Positions 18,501 through 25,603 of a stretch of 30,048 nucleotides of DNA are shown here, one piece after another. Source of the DNA: a virus; IMG/VR virus record IMGVR_UViG_3300020439_000046, positions 1 through 30,048 of that record; one strand, 5' to 3'. Position 1 is the first letter of the stretch. Each line of letters begins with the position of its first letter. Position numbers and translations under genes: made by a program. A model generated the notes under the pieces. It saw nothing but the letters and a program-made list of their open reading frames with translations, had not been told where the DNA came from and searched no databases.

Positions 18501-21500
18501 TTGCCCTTAAATGCAGTACCAATTCTATTGTAGAAGTGTTGACAAGTTGCAATACCAACGTTAGCAACGAATTCTCTGTTAGAAATAACCTTATCTACAA
18601 AAGTTCCACTTGCAGCATAATCTTCACCACTTGCAGAATTATTGTTAAATCTAGGAGCAATGATAGCACCCTGAATTGTTCCTCCACCAACATAGTAACT
18701 AGGAACAGTTGTTACTCCAACGTTAGCTTCAATGGTAGTATTGTTAATAACTCTAGTAATTTCAACCCCACCAAAATATGGATCACCATCCTTAGGATAT
18801 CCATGTTGTTGTGTATTGCCATCTTTAGTGCAGGTGAATATTAACCCTTCATTTCTAAACTTAAAGTTAGTATTAGCAAGTAGACTATGGGATCCAATTG
18901 CAAGGGTCATGATACCTACAACTGAGTTGTAATCTGCACCATCTACATCATATGGAACTGCGGTAGAAGTTCCAACATTAACTGTCAATGTATTGGATGT
19001 TGTAGCAGCGATTGCCAACCTTGCATTGTGTGCTGGATCAGTTGTACGTGGATATGAATGCTCAGATGCATTCTGATCCATTGTACAGGTGTAAATTAGA
19101 GAATTTGTAGCAATACCAACACCACCTTGGACAGTTGTCAATCCATGAGCAGTATCCGTTGTAAGTACAACAACTCCTGTTGATGGATCATATGTAGCAT
19201 CAGAAACGTTTAGTCTCTGAATAGTTGTTACACCAACATTTACAGTGAAGGTATTTTGTGTTGTGGTGACAACTCCAATTTCTTCTCCGTGTACTGGATC
19301 AGTTGTACGTGGATATGTGTGGTCAGTAGCATAATTGTCCTGAGCACATCTCCAAGTCAATCCATTAGTTGCAATACCAATGGTATTTTCAGATTTTTGT
19401 AAACATCCTTGATCAGCTCTCACAAATACATGAGTGTATTCTCCACCAGCGATAATAGAACTAGTAGCAGCAGATACAAAGATATGATCTGATTGGTTAG
19501 AAGACGTTCCAACATCTAATGTGATGGTCTGTTCTGTAGTAGATGTAATCTTAACCGCAGTGTTGTAAGCTGGATCTGGTCCAGTCAGTCCAGTAGCTCT
19601 AGGATAGTAGTGATTAGTTGCATGATTATCCATGCCACAAGTAAACTTAAATCCTCTAGTCTTAAGTCTTACAGACTGTCCTTTTCTGAGGTTGTGTGCT
19701 GTTCCAAATCCAACTGTCATTAATCCAGTTACAGGATCAAAAGATCCTGAAGTTGGGGAATAGAAATTGGTCAGACTTGTGCCAACATTAATATCAAAGA
19801 AATTAGTTCCTGTTCCTACAATAGGAACCCACTTATCGGAAATTGGATCGGTTCCTCTAGGATATGTGTGTTCTGTAGCTCTTCCATCAAGATCACACTT
19901 GAATACGAGTGAGTCATCTAATAGTTTAACTCTTTCACCAACTTGCCAACCATGGTTATTATCTAAGGTCAGTCTTAGTACTCCAGTACTAGGATTATAT
20001 GTGACGAGATTTGGCGTGTAAGTTTGAACACCACTATATCCGTGATCTGGAGAAGTAATTACAAGATCACCTGTTGATGGAACATAAGTTGCGGTTGTAA
20101 TTGCATTAGTTACTTGTGTTGTTACCCCAACTTGTAAAGTAATGGTATTTGCACTAGTAGATCCAATACCCAAAACTGCATTATGAGCAGGATCATCCAT
20201 ACGAGGATAAGCATGTTTAGTGGCATGATTATCTCTAGCACAAGTAAACGTATAAGAACCAGTTCCTACACCAACAGTGTATGCAGCTTTCTTAAGTCCG
20301 TTTGTAGTTGCAGATTGGAAGATATGATTACTTGTAGTACCAACACCAACAAATACTGAGAATGTGTTGACACCTACATGATAAACAGGCAACCACTTGT
20401 TTCTATATGAATCGGAAGGTCTAGGATATGCATGATTGCTACCATAATTGTCCTTGTCACAAGTAAATGTGATTGATCCATCATCAAACTTGATATACTC
20501 TCCATTCAAGAAACCATGATTAGGAACGGTAACCTCAAGTACACCAGCCGATGCGTTATAAGTTGCAGTTGTAATTGTGTGTCCAGACTGTGCATAATAA
20601 CTATGTCCAACACCAACAGTAACAACCATTTCTCCAGTAGAAGGATCATATGTTGCACCAGTTGCCTGACGAACTGCATATGTCGATACACCAACCCTGA
20701 CTGAAAGAGTATCAGCAGTTACACTGGTAATTCCCAACTCAGCATTATGAGCAGGGTCAGTAGTACGTGGATAGTCGTGGACAGTTGCGTATCCGTCCTT
20801 AGCACACTTAAATGATAGAGATCCTGTGGCAATTCCAATTCTTTGTACAGTTCTTTCCAATCCGTTAGGAGTGGCAGAAACAAAGTCATGGTTATAATTA
20901 CCACCAGTAATAACAGCACTAGAAGCAGCGCTAACGAATTGATATGGATAATCACCACCAGAGATGATAGATCCGACTGCACTACCTAGGTTAGGAACAA
21001 AAACGTGATTGTAATCCCAAGATGTACTTGGACCAACTTGCAGAGTAAGTAGAGTTCCTGCAGCACCTACAATAGGAACAGCAGTGTTGTAATATGGGTC
21101 GGAAGGTCTTGGATAGAAGTGAGTTGTTGTATATGCATTTTTGTTACACTTGAATCCAAGAGATTCATTCTTAATGCGAATACTCTGGCCAACTTGTAGA
21201 CCATGGATGACAGTCAATGCACAAGTCATAATACCCGTGGTTGGGGTATAATGTGCAAAAGCAACATCAAAAGGAACAATTGTACTTGGTCCTACGTTTA
21301 CTGAGAATGTAGTAGATCCAACACCCACAATTGATAGTGCAGACTCATATGCTGGGTCTGTTGTACGTGGATAGGTCTTATTTGAACCATATTGATCAAG
21401 ACCACAACTAAATGTGAGGGAATTTGCAGCAATCTTAATACTTGTACCAGTTGGTAATTCATGAGGACCAACGGTCATGGTCATGATACCAGTAGAAGGA

Positions 21501-24500
21501 GTATAATCTGCTCCACTTACATCAAAGTATTTTGTGCTAGTAACACCAACATAAACATCAAATGTATTCGTTGTTGTAGCAGCAATTCCCAACCACTGAC
21601 CATTTGCAGGATCATTTGCACGAGGATATGGATGGTTTGTGGCATGATTATCCATAGCACAAGTGAAAGTGATTCCACCTTGTGCAATTCTAACAGAATC
21701 ACCAACCAAGAATCCGTGAGTAGGAAGGGTTAATGTTAATTTACCAGTATTTGGTGTGTATTCTGCATCAGTTACAGTATGTTGTGTGGGACCACTAAGA
21801 CCATGACCAACAACTGTTAAAGTAAGATCTCCAGAATTTGGATTATAGTCAGCATGTGTAGGTGTAGTAGTACCACCACCAACTACGTTAATACAATCAT
21901 CATCAGCTGGAGAAACAAAAGTATGATTATATCCACCACCAACAATTATTGCTTCTTCTGATGATTCGGTATATGTGTGTGCATAGTTACCTCCACTGAA
22001 AATCGATTCAGAGATCGATGTGACGAAGGCATGGGGGAAATCACCTCCATTACGTAATGCACCCTCTACAGACCGTACAAACGTATGATCATATGCACCT
22101 CCAGTGATTACTGCACCAGTTTCTGCGGTTACAAAGGTGTGTGGATACTGATCTCTTGCTCCAGCATACCCAACATCAACTGTAATTGTCGTAGCACCTA
22201 CGGAAACAATAGGTACTGACGTGTCAAATGTAGAAGATCTTCTTCTTGGGTAATAATGGGTTCTAGCACCATTGTCTAATTGACATGTAAACCCTAATCC
22301 AGTCAATACTACTGTTCCAGCTTTTCCACCAACGGTATATCCATGAGGAGCAGCTGTAGTAACGGTCATTACACCCGTTGTATTATCATATGCAACGGTA
22401 CTAATTCCTAAAGATGGAGAATAATCACAAGTAAATGCAATTCCACTCAATACAACACAATCATCCAAATCAAGATTGTGACTATTCTTTGTAGTAAAAG
22501 TAGCAATACCAGAGGTGTTGTCATAAACAACGTTGGTAATTTCAACACCAGGAGCACTTGCAAAAGTAACAGCAATTCCAGTCACGGTTACAAAATCGTC
22601 AGTCACTAAACCATGATTTTCATACTTAATGTAAGAACCCATTCCAACAGCCTGATGGGTATGGATTCCAGAACGAATACCAAGATCTACAGTGTAATCA
22701 ATCGTACTTGGAGTTGACTTGACTGCAAAGAATTGATTTTTACCTTCTGGAGGTAAAGTAATATTTCCAGCTGGTGTACTAAATCCAATTCCAGTTAATT
22801 TTACAACATCATTAACCGACATTCCATGATTTGCTTGTGCTTGAATGGTTGCAATACCAGTAGAAGCAGTATAGTAAACATTAGCAATTCCAAGAGAATC
22901 ACTAAGTTTTTTACCATGAATAGTTACAGTTGTAATACCATCTGAGGGAGTATTTTCAATCCATGCAACTTTCTTAGTTGTAAAGTAATCTTGACCACCA
23001 GAAACAATATTCAGTGCAGTAACAATACCAGCCTGAGTTCTTTCTACTACACCACCAGTAACATAATCATGATTAAAGGTACTAACACCAACAAAGACTC
23101 TGAAAGTATTCGTAGTGACACCTAGAATATCAAATCCAACTTCATTTACAGCTTCAAGAATATTTGTATCAACACCAGCACGAACAAGACCACCACTTAC
23201 ATAAGTTAGTGGTTGTGTACCAACACCAACATCAATGTTTACGTCATTTGGACCAGATACATCAACAATAGGATATGCATCTTCCCTGAAAGTATATGTA
23301 CTAATACCATTAGAAACTTGTACTTGAGTAACTAGAAGATGTTTATTGGAATTTGTACCCGTTCCAATATAGTGACCACCAGTAACATTTACCGTTGCAA
23401 TGCCAGTAATGTAATCATACCCAAAGGTATTAACATTTCTGTTAGGAGATAATGGACTGAATGTAAATCCAGCTCCAGTAATCCTTACTCTTTCATCCTT
23501 AGCAAATCCATGAGCACCGTTTGTCTGGAATGTAGCAATTCCAGTAAACATATTGTATTGTGCTGTAGTAATACCGATTGTAGTTCCTTCATTCGTTCCA
23601 AGAACAGCAACAACACTTGCACCATAACCAACAGAAGATCTCACAGTGATTTCTGGAGGAGTTCTATATCCTTGACCTCTTCCAGTTAGTTTTGCAATTT
23701 CTAAAGTACCAGTTGTTCCAATTCCAGCAACAGCAGATGCTTTTAATGGGGTATAATATCCAGCACCCGTTTCAAGACCAACTTTTACAATTCTACCAGC
23801 TCTAGGTACACCACTTAAAAAATTAATTTTATTACTGTCAGTTCCTACAATTTCAAAATCCAAACCAGGAGTTTGAACAATGTTGTTGATTAGAACAAAT
23901 GGGTTGTTGTTAATATCAACACCCAAGTTTACGTTATTATAAAGTGCAGTAACAATTCCTAGGTTTTCAGATAACTCAAATTGAGTACCAGCAATTCCAG
24001 TAAACTCTAGAGAAATGTCATCAAGGACTAGGTTCTTATCTTTTGGTACATATGGGTCTAACTTTCTAGAGAACAATCTTCCAGAAAAAGTAGATCCAGT
24101 TAGAAGACCTACTGGACCTTGTTTACCATAGGGAGCATCAGTGAAGTAAATATCATCATCTACAATATTATAGTCCCCTGTAAATACAGAGTGTACTCCA
24201 ACTGTAGCGGTGTGATCTGTTGCGATAGATCCAAAAGCACCTCTTTCCACCACCACATCTGCAGCAGTAGTAGTACTGAAGACGGGGTAATATCCAACAC
24301 CAGGAACAAAAACTCTAACCGAGGCAATTGTTCCAATGCCTTGACTATTGTTTTTGATAATTGGATAAAAAACACCTTCTGTTGTAGGTGTTACAGTACC
24401 GTCGATCTCGATTTTTGGTGGGTCAGTCTTTGCGTAACCACTGCCTCCACTCAACACTTCAATTCTATGAACGCCGTAATTGGAAGTGAAGAATGGTCTT

Positions 24501-24535
24501 AGAAGAGCTCCTGATCCAGGTGTAGTCCTTGGCAT
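15527..24535 (-). CDS. Giant repeat virion protein (3002 aa): 12-copy C/D/H/YPR array plus propeller-like segment
   Basis: The start MPRTTPGSGALLRPFFTSNY has a strong ribosome site (GAGGAG, 24540-24545, four bases upstream). Layout: a GG-x-GY module at residues 25-44 (IEVLSGGSGYAKTDPP); an 'INNIVQTPGLDFEI' module near 209-229; repeated 'Y...(T/S)Gi(A/M)T.....HG...g..v.(L/I)....F' units from about 330; twelve units with F-x-C-x-x-D and H-x-YPR-x-x-DP at about 750-1935; a second QTPG module near 2200-2220 (FIYINDILQTPGTSYIF); GG-x-GY near 2400; a propeller-like segment at about 2449-2757 with blades such as FIAVGNGGEIVASNDGKVW and FITVGDNGTIGVSSDKNYW; another GG-x-GY (VTITDGGFGYEYG); and a Gly/Tyr-rich C-terminus. 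There is no signal peptide or membrane segment. It belongs with the long repeat virion proteins of cyanophages; a tail or baseplate fibre role is inferred from its place among the wedge genes. Confidence 0.9.
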   Translation of the reverse strand: MPRTTPGSGALLRPFFTSNYGVHRIEVLSGGSGYAKTDPPKIEIDGTVTPTTEGVFYPIIKNNSQGIGTIASVRVFVPGVGYYPVFSTTTAADVVVERGAFGSIATDHTATVGVHSVFTGDYNIVDDDIYFTDAPYGKQGPVGLLTGSTFSGRLFSRKLDPYVPKDKNLVLDDISLEFTGIAGTQFELSENLGIVTALYNNVNLGVDINNNPFVLINNIVQTPGLDFEIVGTDSNKINFLSGVPRAGRIVKVGLETGAGYYTPLKASAVAGIGTTGTLEIAKLTGRGQGYRTPPEITVRSSVGYGASVVAVLGTNEGTTIGITTAQYNMFTGIATFQTNGAHGFAKDERVRITGAGFTFSPLSPNRNVNTFGYDYITGIATVNVTGGHYIGTGTNSNKHLLVTQVQVSNGISTYTFREDAYPIVDVSGPNDVNIDVGVGTQPLTYVSGGLVRAGVDTNILEAVNEVGFDILGVTTNTFRVFVGVSTFNHDYVTGGVVERTQAGIVTALNIVSGGQDYFTTKKVAWIENTPSDGITTVTIHGKKLSDSLGIANVYYTASTGIATIQAQANHGMSVNDVVKLTGIGFSTPAGNITLPPEGKNQFFAVKSTPSTIDYTVDLGIRSGIHTHQAVGMGSYIKYENHGLVTDDFVTVTGIAVTFASAPGVEITNVVYDNTSGIATFTTKNSHNLDLDDCVVLSGIAFTCDYSPSLGISTVAYDNTTGVMTVTTAAPHGYTVGGKAGTVVLTGLGFTCQLDNGARTHYYPRRRSSTFDTSVPIVSVGATTITVDVGYAGARDQYPHTFVTAETGAVITGGAYDHTFVRSVEGALRNGGDFPHAFVTSISESIFSGGNYAHTYTESSEEAIIVGGGYNHTFVSPADDDCINVVGGGTTTPTHADYNPNSGDLTLTVVGHGLSGPTQHTVTDAEYTPNTGKLTLTLPTHGFLVGDSVRIAQGGITFTCAMDNHATNHPYPRANDPANGQWLGIAATTTNTFDVYVGVTSTKYFDVSGADYTPSTGIMTMTVGPHELPTGTSIKIAANSLTFSCGLDQYGSNKTYPRTTDPAYESALSIVGVGSTTFSVNVGPSTIVPFDVAFAHYTPTTGIMTCALTVIHGLQVGQSIRIKNESLGFKCNKNAYTTTHFYPRPSDPYYNTAVPIVGAAGTLLTLQVGPSTSWDYNHVFVPNLGSAVGSIISGGDYPYQFVSAASSAVITGGNYNHDFVSATPNGLERTVQRIGIATGSLSFKCAKDGYATVHDYPRTTDPAHNAELGITSVTADTLSVRVGVSTYAVRQATGATYDPSTGEMVVTVGVGHSYYAQSGHTITTATYNASAGVLEVTVPNHGFLNGEYIKFDDGSITFTCDKDNYGSNHAYPRPSDSYRNKWLPVYHVGVNTFSVFVGVGTTSNHIFQSATTNGLKKAAYTVGVGTGSYTFTCARDNHATKHAYPRMDDPAHNAVLGIGSTSANTITLQVGVTTQVTNAITTATYVPSTGDLVITSPDHGYSGVQTYTPNLVTYNPSTGVLRLTLDNNHGWQVGERVKLLDDSLVFKCDLDGRATEHTYPRGTDPISDKWVPIVGTGTNFFDINVGTSLTNFYSPTSGSFDPVTGLMTVGFGTAHNLRKGQSVRLKTRGFKFTCGMDNHATNHYYPRATGLTGPDPAYNTAVKITSTTEQTITLDVGTSSNQSDHIFVSAATSSIIAGGEYTHVFVRADQGCLQKSENTIGIATNGLTWRCAQDNYATDHTYPRTTDPVHGEEIGVVTTTQNTFTVNVGVTTIQRLNVSDATYDPSTGVVVLTTDTAHGLTTVQGGVGIATNSLIYTCTMDQNASEHSYPRTTDPAHNARLAIAATTSNTLTVNVGTSTAVPYDVDGADYNSVVGIMTLAIGSHSLLANTNFKFRNEGLIFTCTKDGNTQQHGYPKDGDPYFGGVEITRVINNTTIEANVGVTTVPSYYVGGGTIQGAIIAPRFNNNSASGEDYAASGTFVDKVISNREFVANVGIATCQHFYNRIGTAFKGKRLASSIEEGYSGFDVLEAFDGANIRVNAGFTTENFYYTGGGSVDKPIFLDFVEPDPYYNLPLNYIDGTTGIGTNATVDLRVNVDGDIREFNLTEEGIAYKVEDSLTVAGIVTDPRVGILTEFRLNVIELDNDKFSGFYPGQFILFDDISKFFNSNRRKFTLSVTTGGTTEILSLKTLAGSDMDITNNIFIYINDILQTPGTSYIFKGSRVIFSEAPKSNSKCSVFYYRGSARDVETIEPPLTVKAGDTVQIKENKENIFDIDQFERTGKRIVASDVLETFAYNSIGIDTNPVAERPLMWEKQKVDRVLSGVLVPKARPSLKSRVTPTTRLIHKVDQQDGFIRVQNAFPLFSEIDLVTQAERNAQIFEDEEITPGIVTSIVSTASSISDIVIVDGGSGYKNIVNPTVNISASGITRPDPIKDWRFDGISGVTNVVDFKALTDQEPIVAVGGSSQYINTKSGSFWERGTIGFGGTVQFHCVGVGQSSGYPTKYVVAGGEYGSLARAAGVGNSLTSFSEIELRELRQIPALNLTVEYPSTFEETFNDVIYEPVVDTWVAVGAGGSVFTAVGVTSDVFFSNYPNTVQDLNSVVYAQGEFIAVGNGGEIVASNDGKVWSPKASNTPYNLRDIIYDGNRFITVGDNGTIGVSSDKNYWEPWSTQQYNNAIHPATFDFKVLKYIDNLYIGISTIGVLYYSFDLINWNRRDVPHTNEIRDIVATNFGPSRGQRIISVGSGTTQFYADPVTNRATATASVTNGIVTSVTITDGGFGYEYGSSPSVIIESDVPKKEEILSFRTEGDFGVIVGVNTWMPGIGFSVPPRLQFTLKSEFNDNTNLGYGYSSLNTLGVNYSGLQKDDYFVIYDSPLVVGHALTGITTSIGGYANYPANKVGIISAGENLEGVFRVERVTTGDAVSGLVTVTCAFQPGPNNNSDIQVGVGTTATIDTYWGKYSWGKIFGYQNRGAGTPQAFDVNVDAGMVGLSTAASVRRIQPLS
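18700..22317 (-). repeat. Array of 12 imperfect protein-coding repeats (F-x-C-x-x-D ... H-x-YPR)
   Basis: It lies inside the 3002-residue gene. Each unit of about 85-140 codons carries a strand pair 'Y.P.TG.(M/L)....', an 'HG' turn, then (L/F).F.C..D......H.YPR..DP and a closing 'TI.V.VG.ST' strand. The YPR (YPK in the last) codons lie near 22245, 21625, 21370, 21110, 20770, 20425, 20203, 19857, 19600, 19306, 19046 and 18793. Adjacent units can be nearly identical over short stretches: a 24-base identity begins at 19033 and 19294, exactly 87 codons apart. Units 1, 4, 6 and 9 are interrupted by glycine/histidine sub-repeats. Confidence 0.85.
21885..22160 (-). repeat. Short tandem protein repeats GG-x-Y-x-H-x-F-V
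   Basis: Five consecutive units of about 20 residues (YPHTFV, YDHTFV, FPHAFV, YAHTYT, YNHTFV), most separated by a variable stretch ending in Gly-Gly, lie between repeat units 1 and 2 of the 3002-residue protein. Further copies recur after units 4, 6 and 9 (YNHVFV, YPYQFV, YNHDFV, SNHIFQ, SDHIFV, YTHVFV). The regular His spacing resembles a fibrous beta-helix with stacked histidines; that is inference. Confidence 0.75.
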
Positions 24536-24548
24536 TTATCTCCTCTTA

Positions 24549-25571
24549 TCAACTAATGTTTAGTGTACTGCTACAGTAGATTCTCGTTTGACCAGTACCA
24601 TCTCGGATAATACTAAAAGTAAGAATATCTTCTAATGCCGTAGATGGAGGTGGATTACCACCAACCCATTTAATACCGCCTGCGATTGATACTCCGTTCA
24701 CCGTTGCAGCATCCCCATAAGTGGATGATGTTCCTGCATCATTGATGATCGTAACTGTAGTGGCCTTACTATTTAACTGTGTTACATTAGTGAAAGCCCA
24801 GGTAGTTACTGAAGTAGTAAGTCCACCTAAAACTACAGATCCTTGATTCACATCAACGGTAAGAGTTCCTCCAATTGCAGTCAATGGAGTATTCCAATTA
24901 CCTTGAACTTGTTCTGTAATATCAGCAGCTAAATGAGTGGTATCATTGAAAGTACTAATACCACTAATTTGAAAATCACCTCTTACATCCAATCTTGATG
25001 ATGGAGCAGTTGAACCAAGTCCAACATAAGCACCAGAAGTAACAACAAAAGTTTCACTATCTACAATATCTTCTTGAGAAGATACTCTCAATCCATGTGC
25101 ATTACCTTTTGTAATTGCCCAAAGTGCAGGTTTTTCATGTGAGAAACTTGCAACTTGCAACTGAGATGTAGGGAGAGAGGTTCCGATGCCCACCATACCA
25201 TCGGACCTAATCCTCATCATAGTAGTTGCATATCCAATCTCAAGAGGACCATCAGTAATGGCCCCTGGTTGTTGAATAGTAATTTTTCCAATATCAGCAT
25301 AACTGGAAGTAACAACTCCAGTAGTATTGATATTGATATCATCGGAAACTTTAGAAGCTTCTTCAGCATAAGTTGAGGTACTAGCAATACCCGCATTAGT
25401 AGAGTACCCAGCAGTTGAAGCAAAAGATACAAAACTAACCAAATTATTACCATCTCCAAAGATATTGTAAATATCTTCAAAGTTGGCATTAATTTTCAAC
25501 GTTCCTGCTAGCAGGGTATCACCCGTGCCGTCATTCGGAGCAGTACCAGTATTAATCCCTTGTCTAGCCAT
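24549..25571 (-). CDS. Fibre-like baseplate protein with gp9/gp10-type N-terminus (340 aa)
   Basis: Residues 1-42, MARQGINTGTAPNDGTGDTL then LKINANFEDIYNIFGDG, match the start of T4 gp10 as I recall it (MKQNINIGNVVDDGTGDYLR, then IKINENFDELYYELGDG) and also T4 gp9 (STGDILFDGGNKINSDFNAI). In T4 these N-termini attach the pins and long-fibre sockets to the wedge. The middle holds fibre-type repeats (MRIRSDGMVGIGTSLPTSQL; VGLGSTAPSSRLDVRGDFQI). The C-terminal 110 residues (GTLTVDVNQGSVVL to GGIKWVGGNPPPS to IIRDGTGQTRIYCSSTLNIS) form a domain I know from cyanophage tail-fibre C-termini. It sits directly after the gp7-like gene and before the 3002-residue gene. A perfect late box (25594-25601) precedes it, but no strong Shine-Dalgarno. 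It is shorter than T4 gp10 (602 aa), so it is a gp10-like analogue rather than a proven orthologue. Confidence 0.87.
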   Translation of the reverse strand: MARQGINTGTAPNDGTGDTLLAGTLKINANFEDIYNIFGDGNNLVSFVSFASTAGYSTNAGIASTSTYAEEASKVSDDININTTGVVTSSYADIGKITIQQPGAITDGPLEIGYATTMMRIRSDGMVGIGTSLPTSQLQVASFSHEKPALWAITKGNAHGLRVSSQEDIVDSETFVVTSGAYVGLGSTAPSSRLDVRGDFQISGISTFNDTTHLAADITEQVQGNWNTPLTAIGGTLTVDVNQGSVVLGGLTTSVTTWAFTNVTQLNSKATTVTIINDAGTSSTYGDAATVNGVSIAGGIKWVGGNPPPSTALEDILTFSIIRDGTGQTRIYCSSTLNIS

Positions 25572-25593
25572 TACATGAAAGGTGGTTTTCTGT

Positions 25594-25601
25594 TATTTAT
25601 A
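25594..25601 (-). promoter_or_regulatory. T4-type late promoter box (TATAAATA)
   Basis: This perfect minus-strand TATAAATA lies 23 bases ahead of the ATG at 25571, in the 32-base gap after the gp7-like gene stops at 25604. The leader would be short (under about 20 bases). With the box at 5128-5135 it is one of two exact consensus matches found at gene junctions. Confidence 0.72.
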
Positions 25602-25603
25602 GT

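Noticed and set aside
18700-22317. CRISPR array or non-coding tandem repeat
   Set aside because: Repeats are protein-level, imperfect in DNA, of variable spacing and all in one open frame.
15527-24535. Diversity-generating retroelement target
   Set aside because: No reverse transcriptase or template repeat lies in the window and no adenine-specific variation can be judged from one sequence.
24529-24540. GATAAATG before the 3002-residue gene as a late promoter
   Set aside because: It overlaps the start codon, breaks the final A of the box and is explained by the ribosome site plus ATG.
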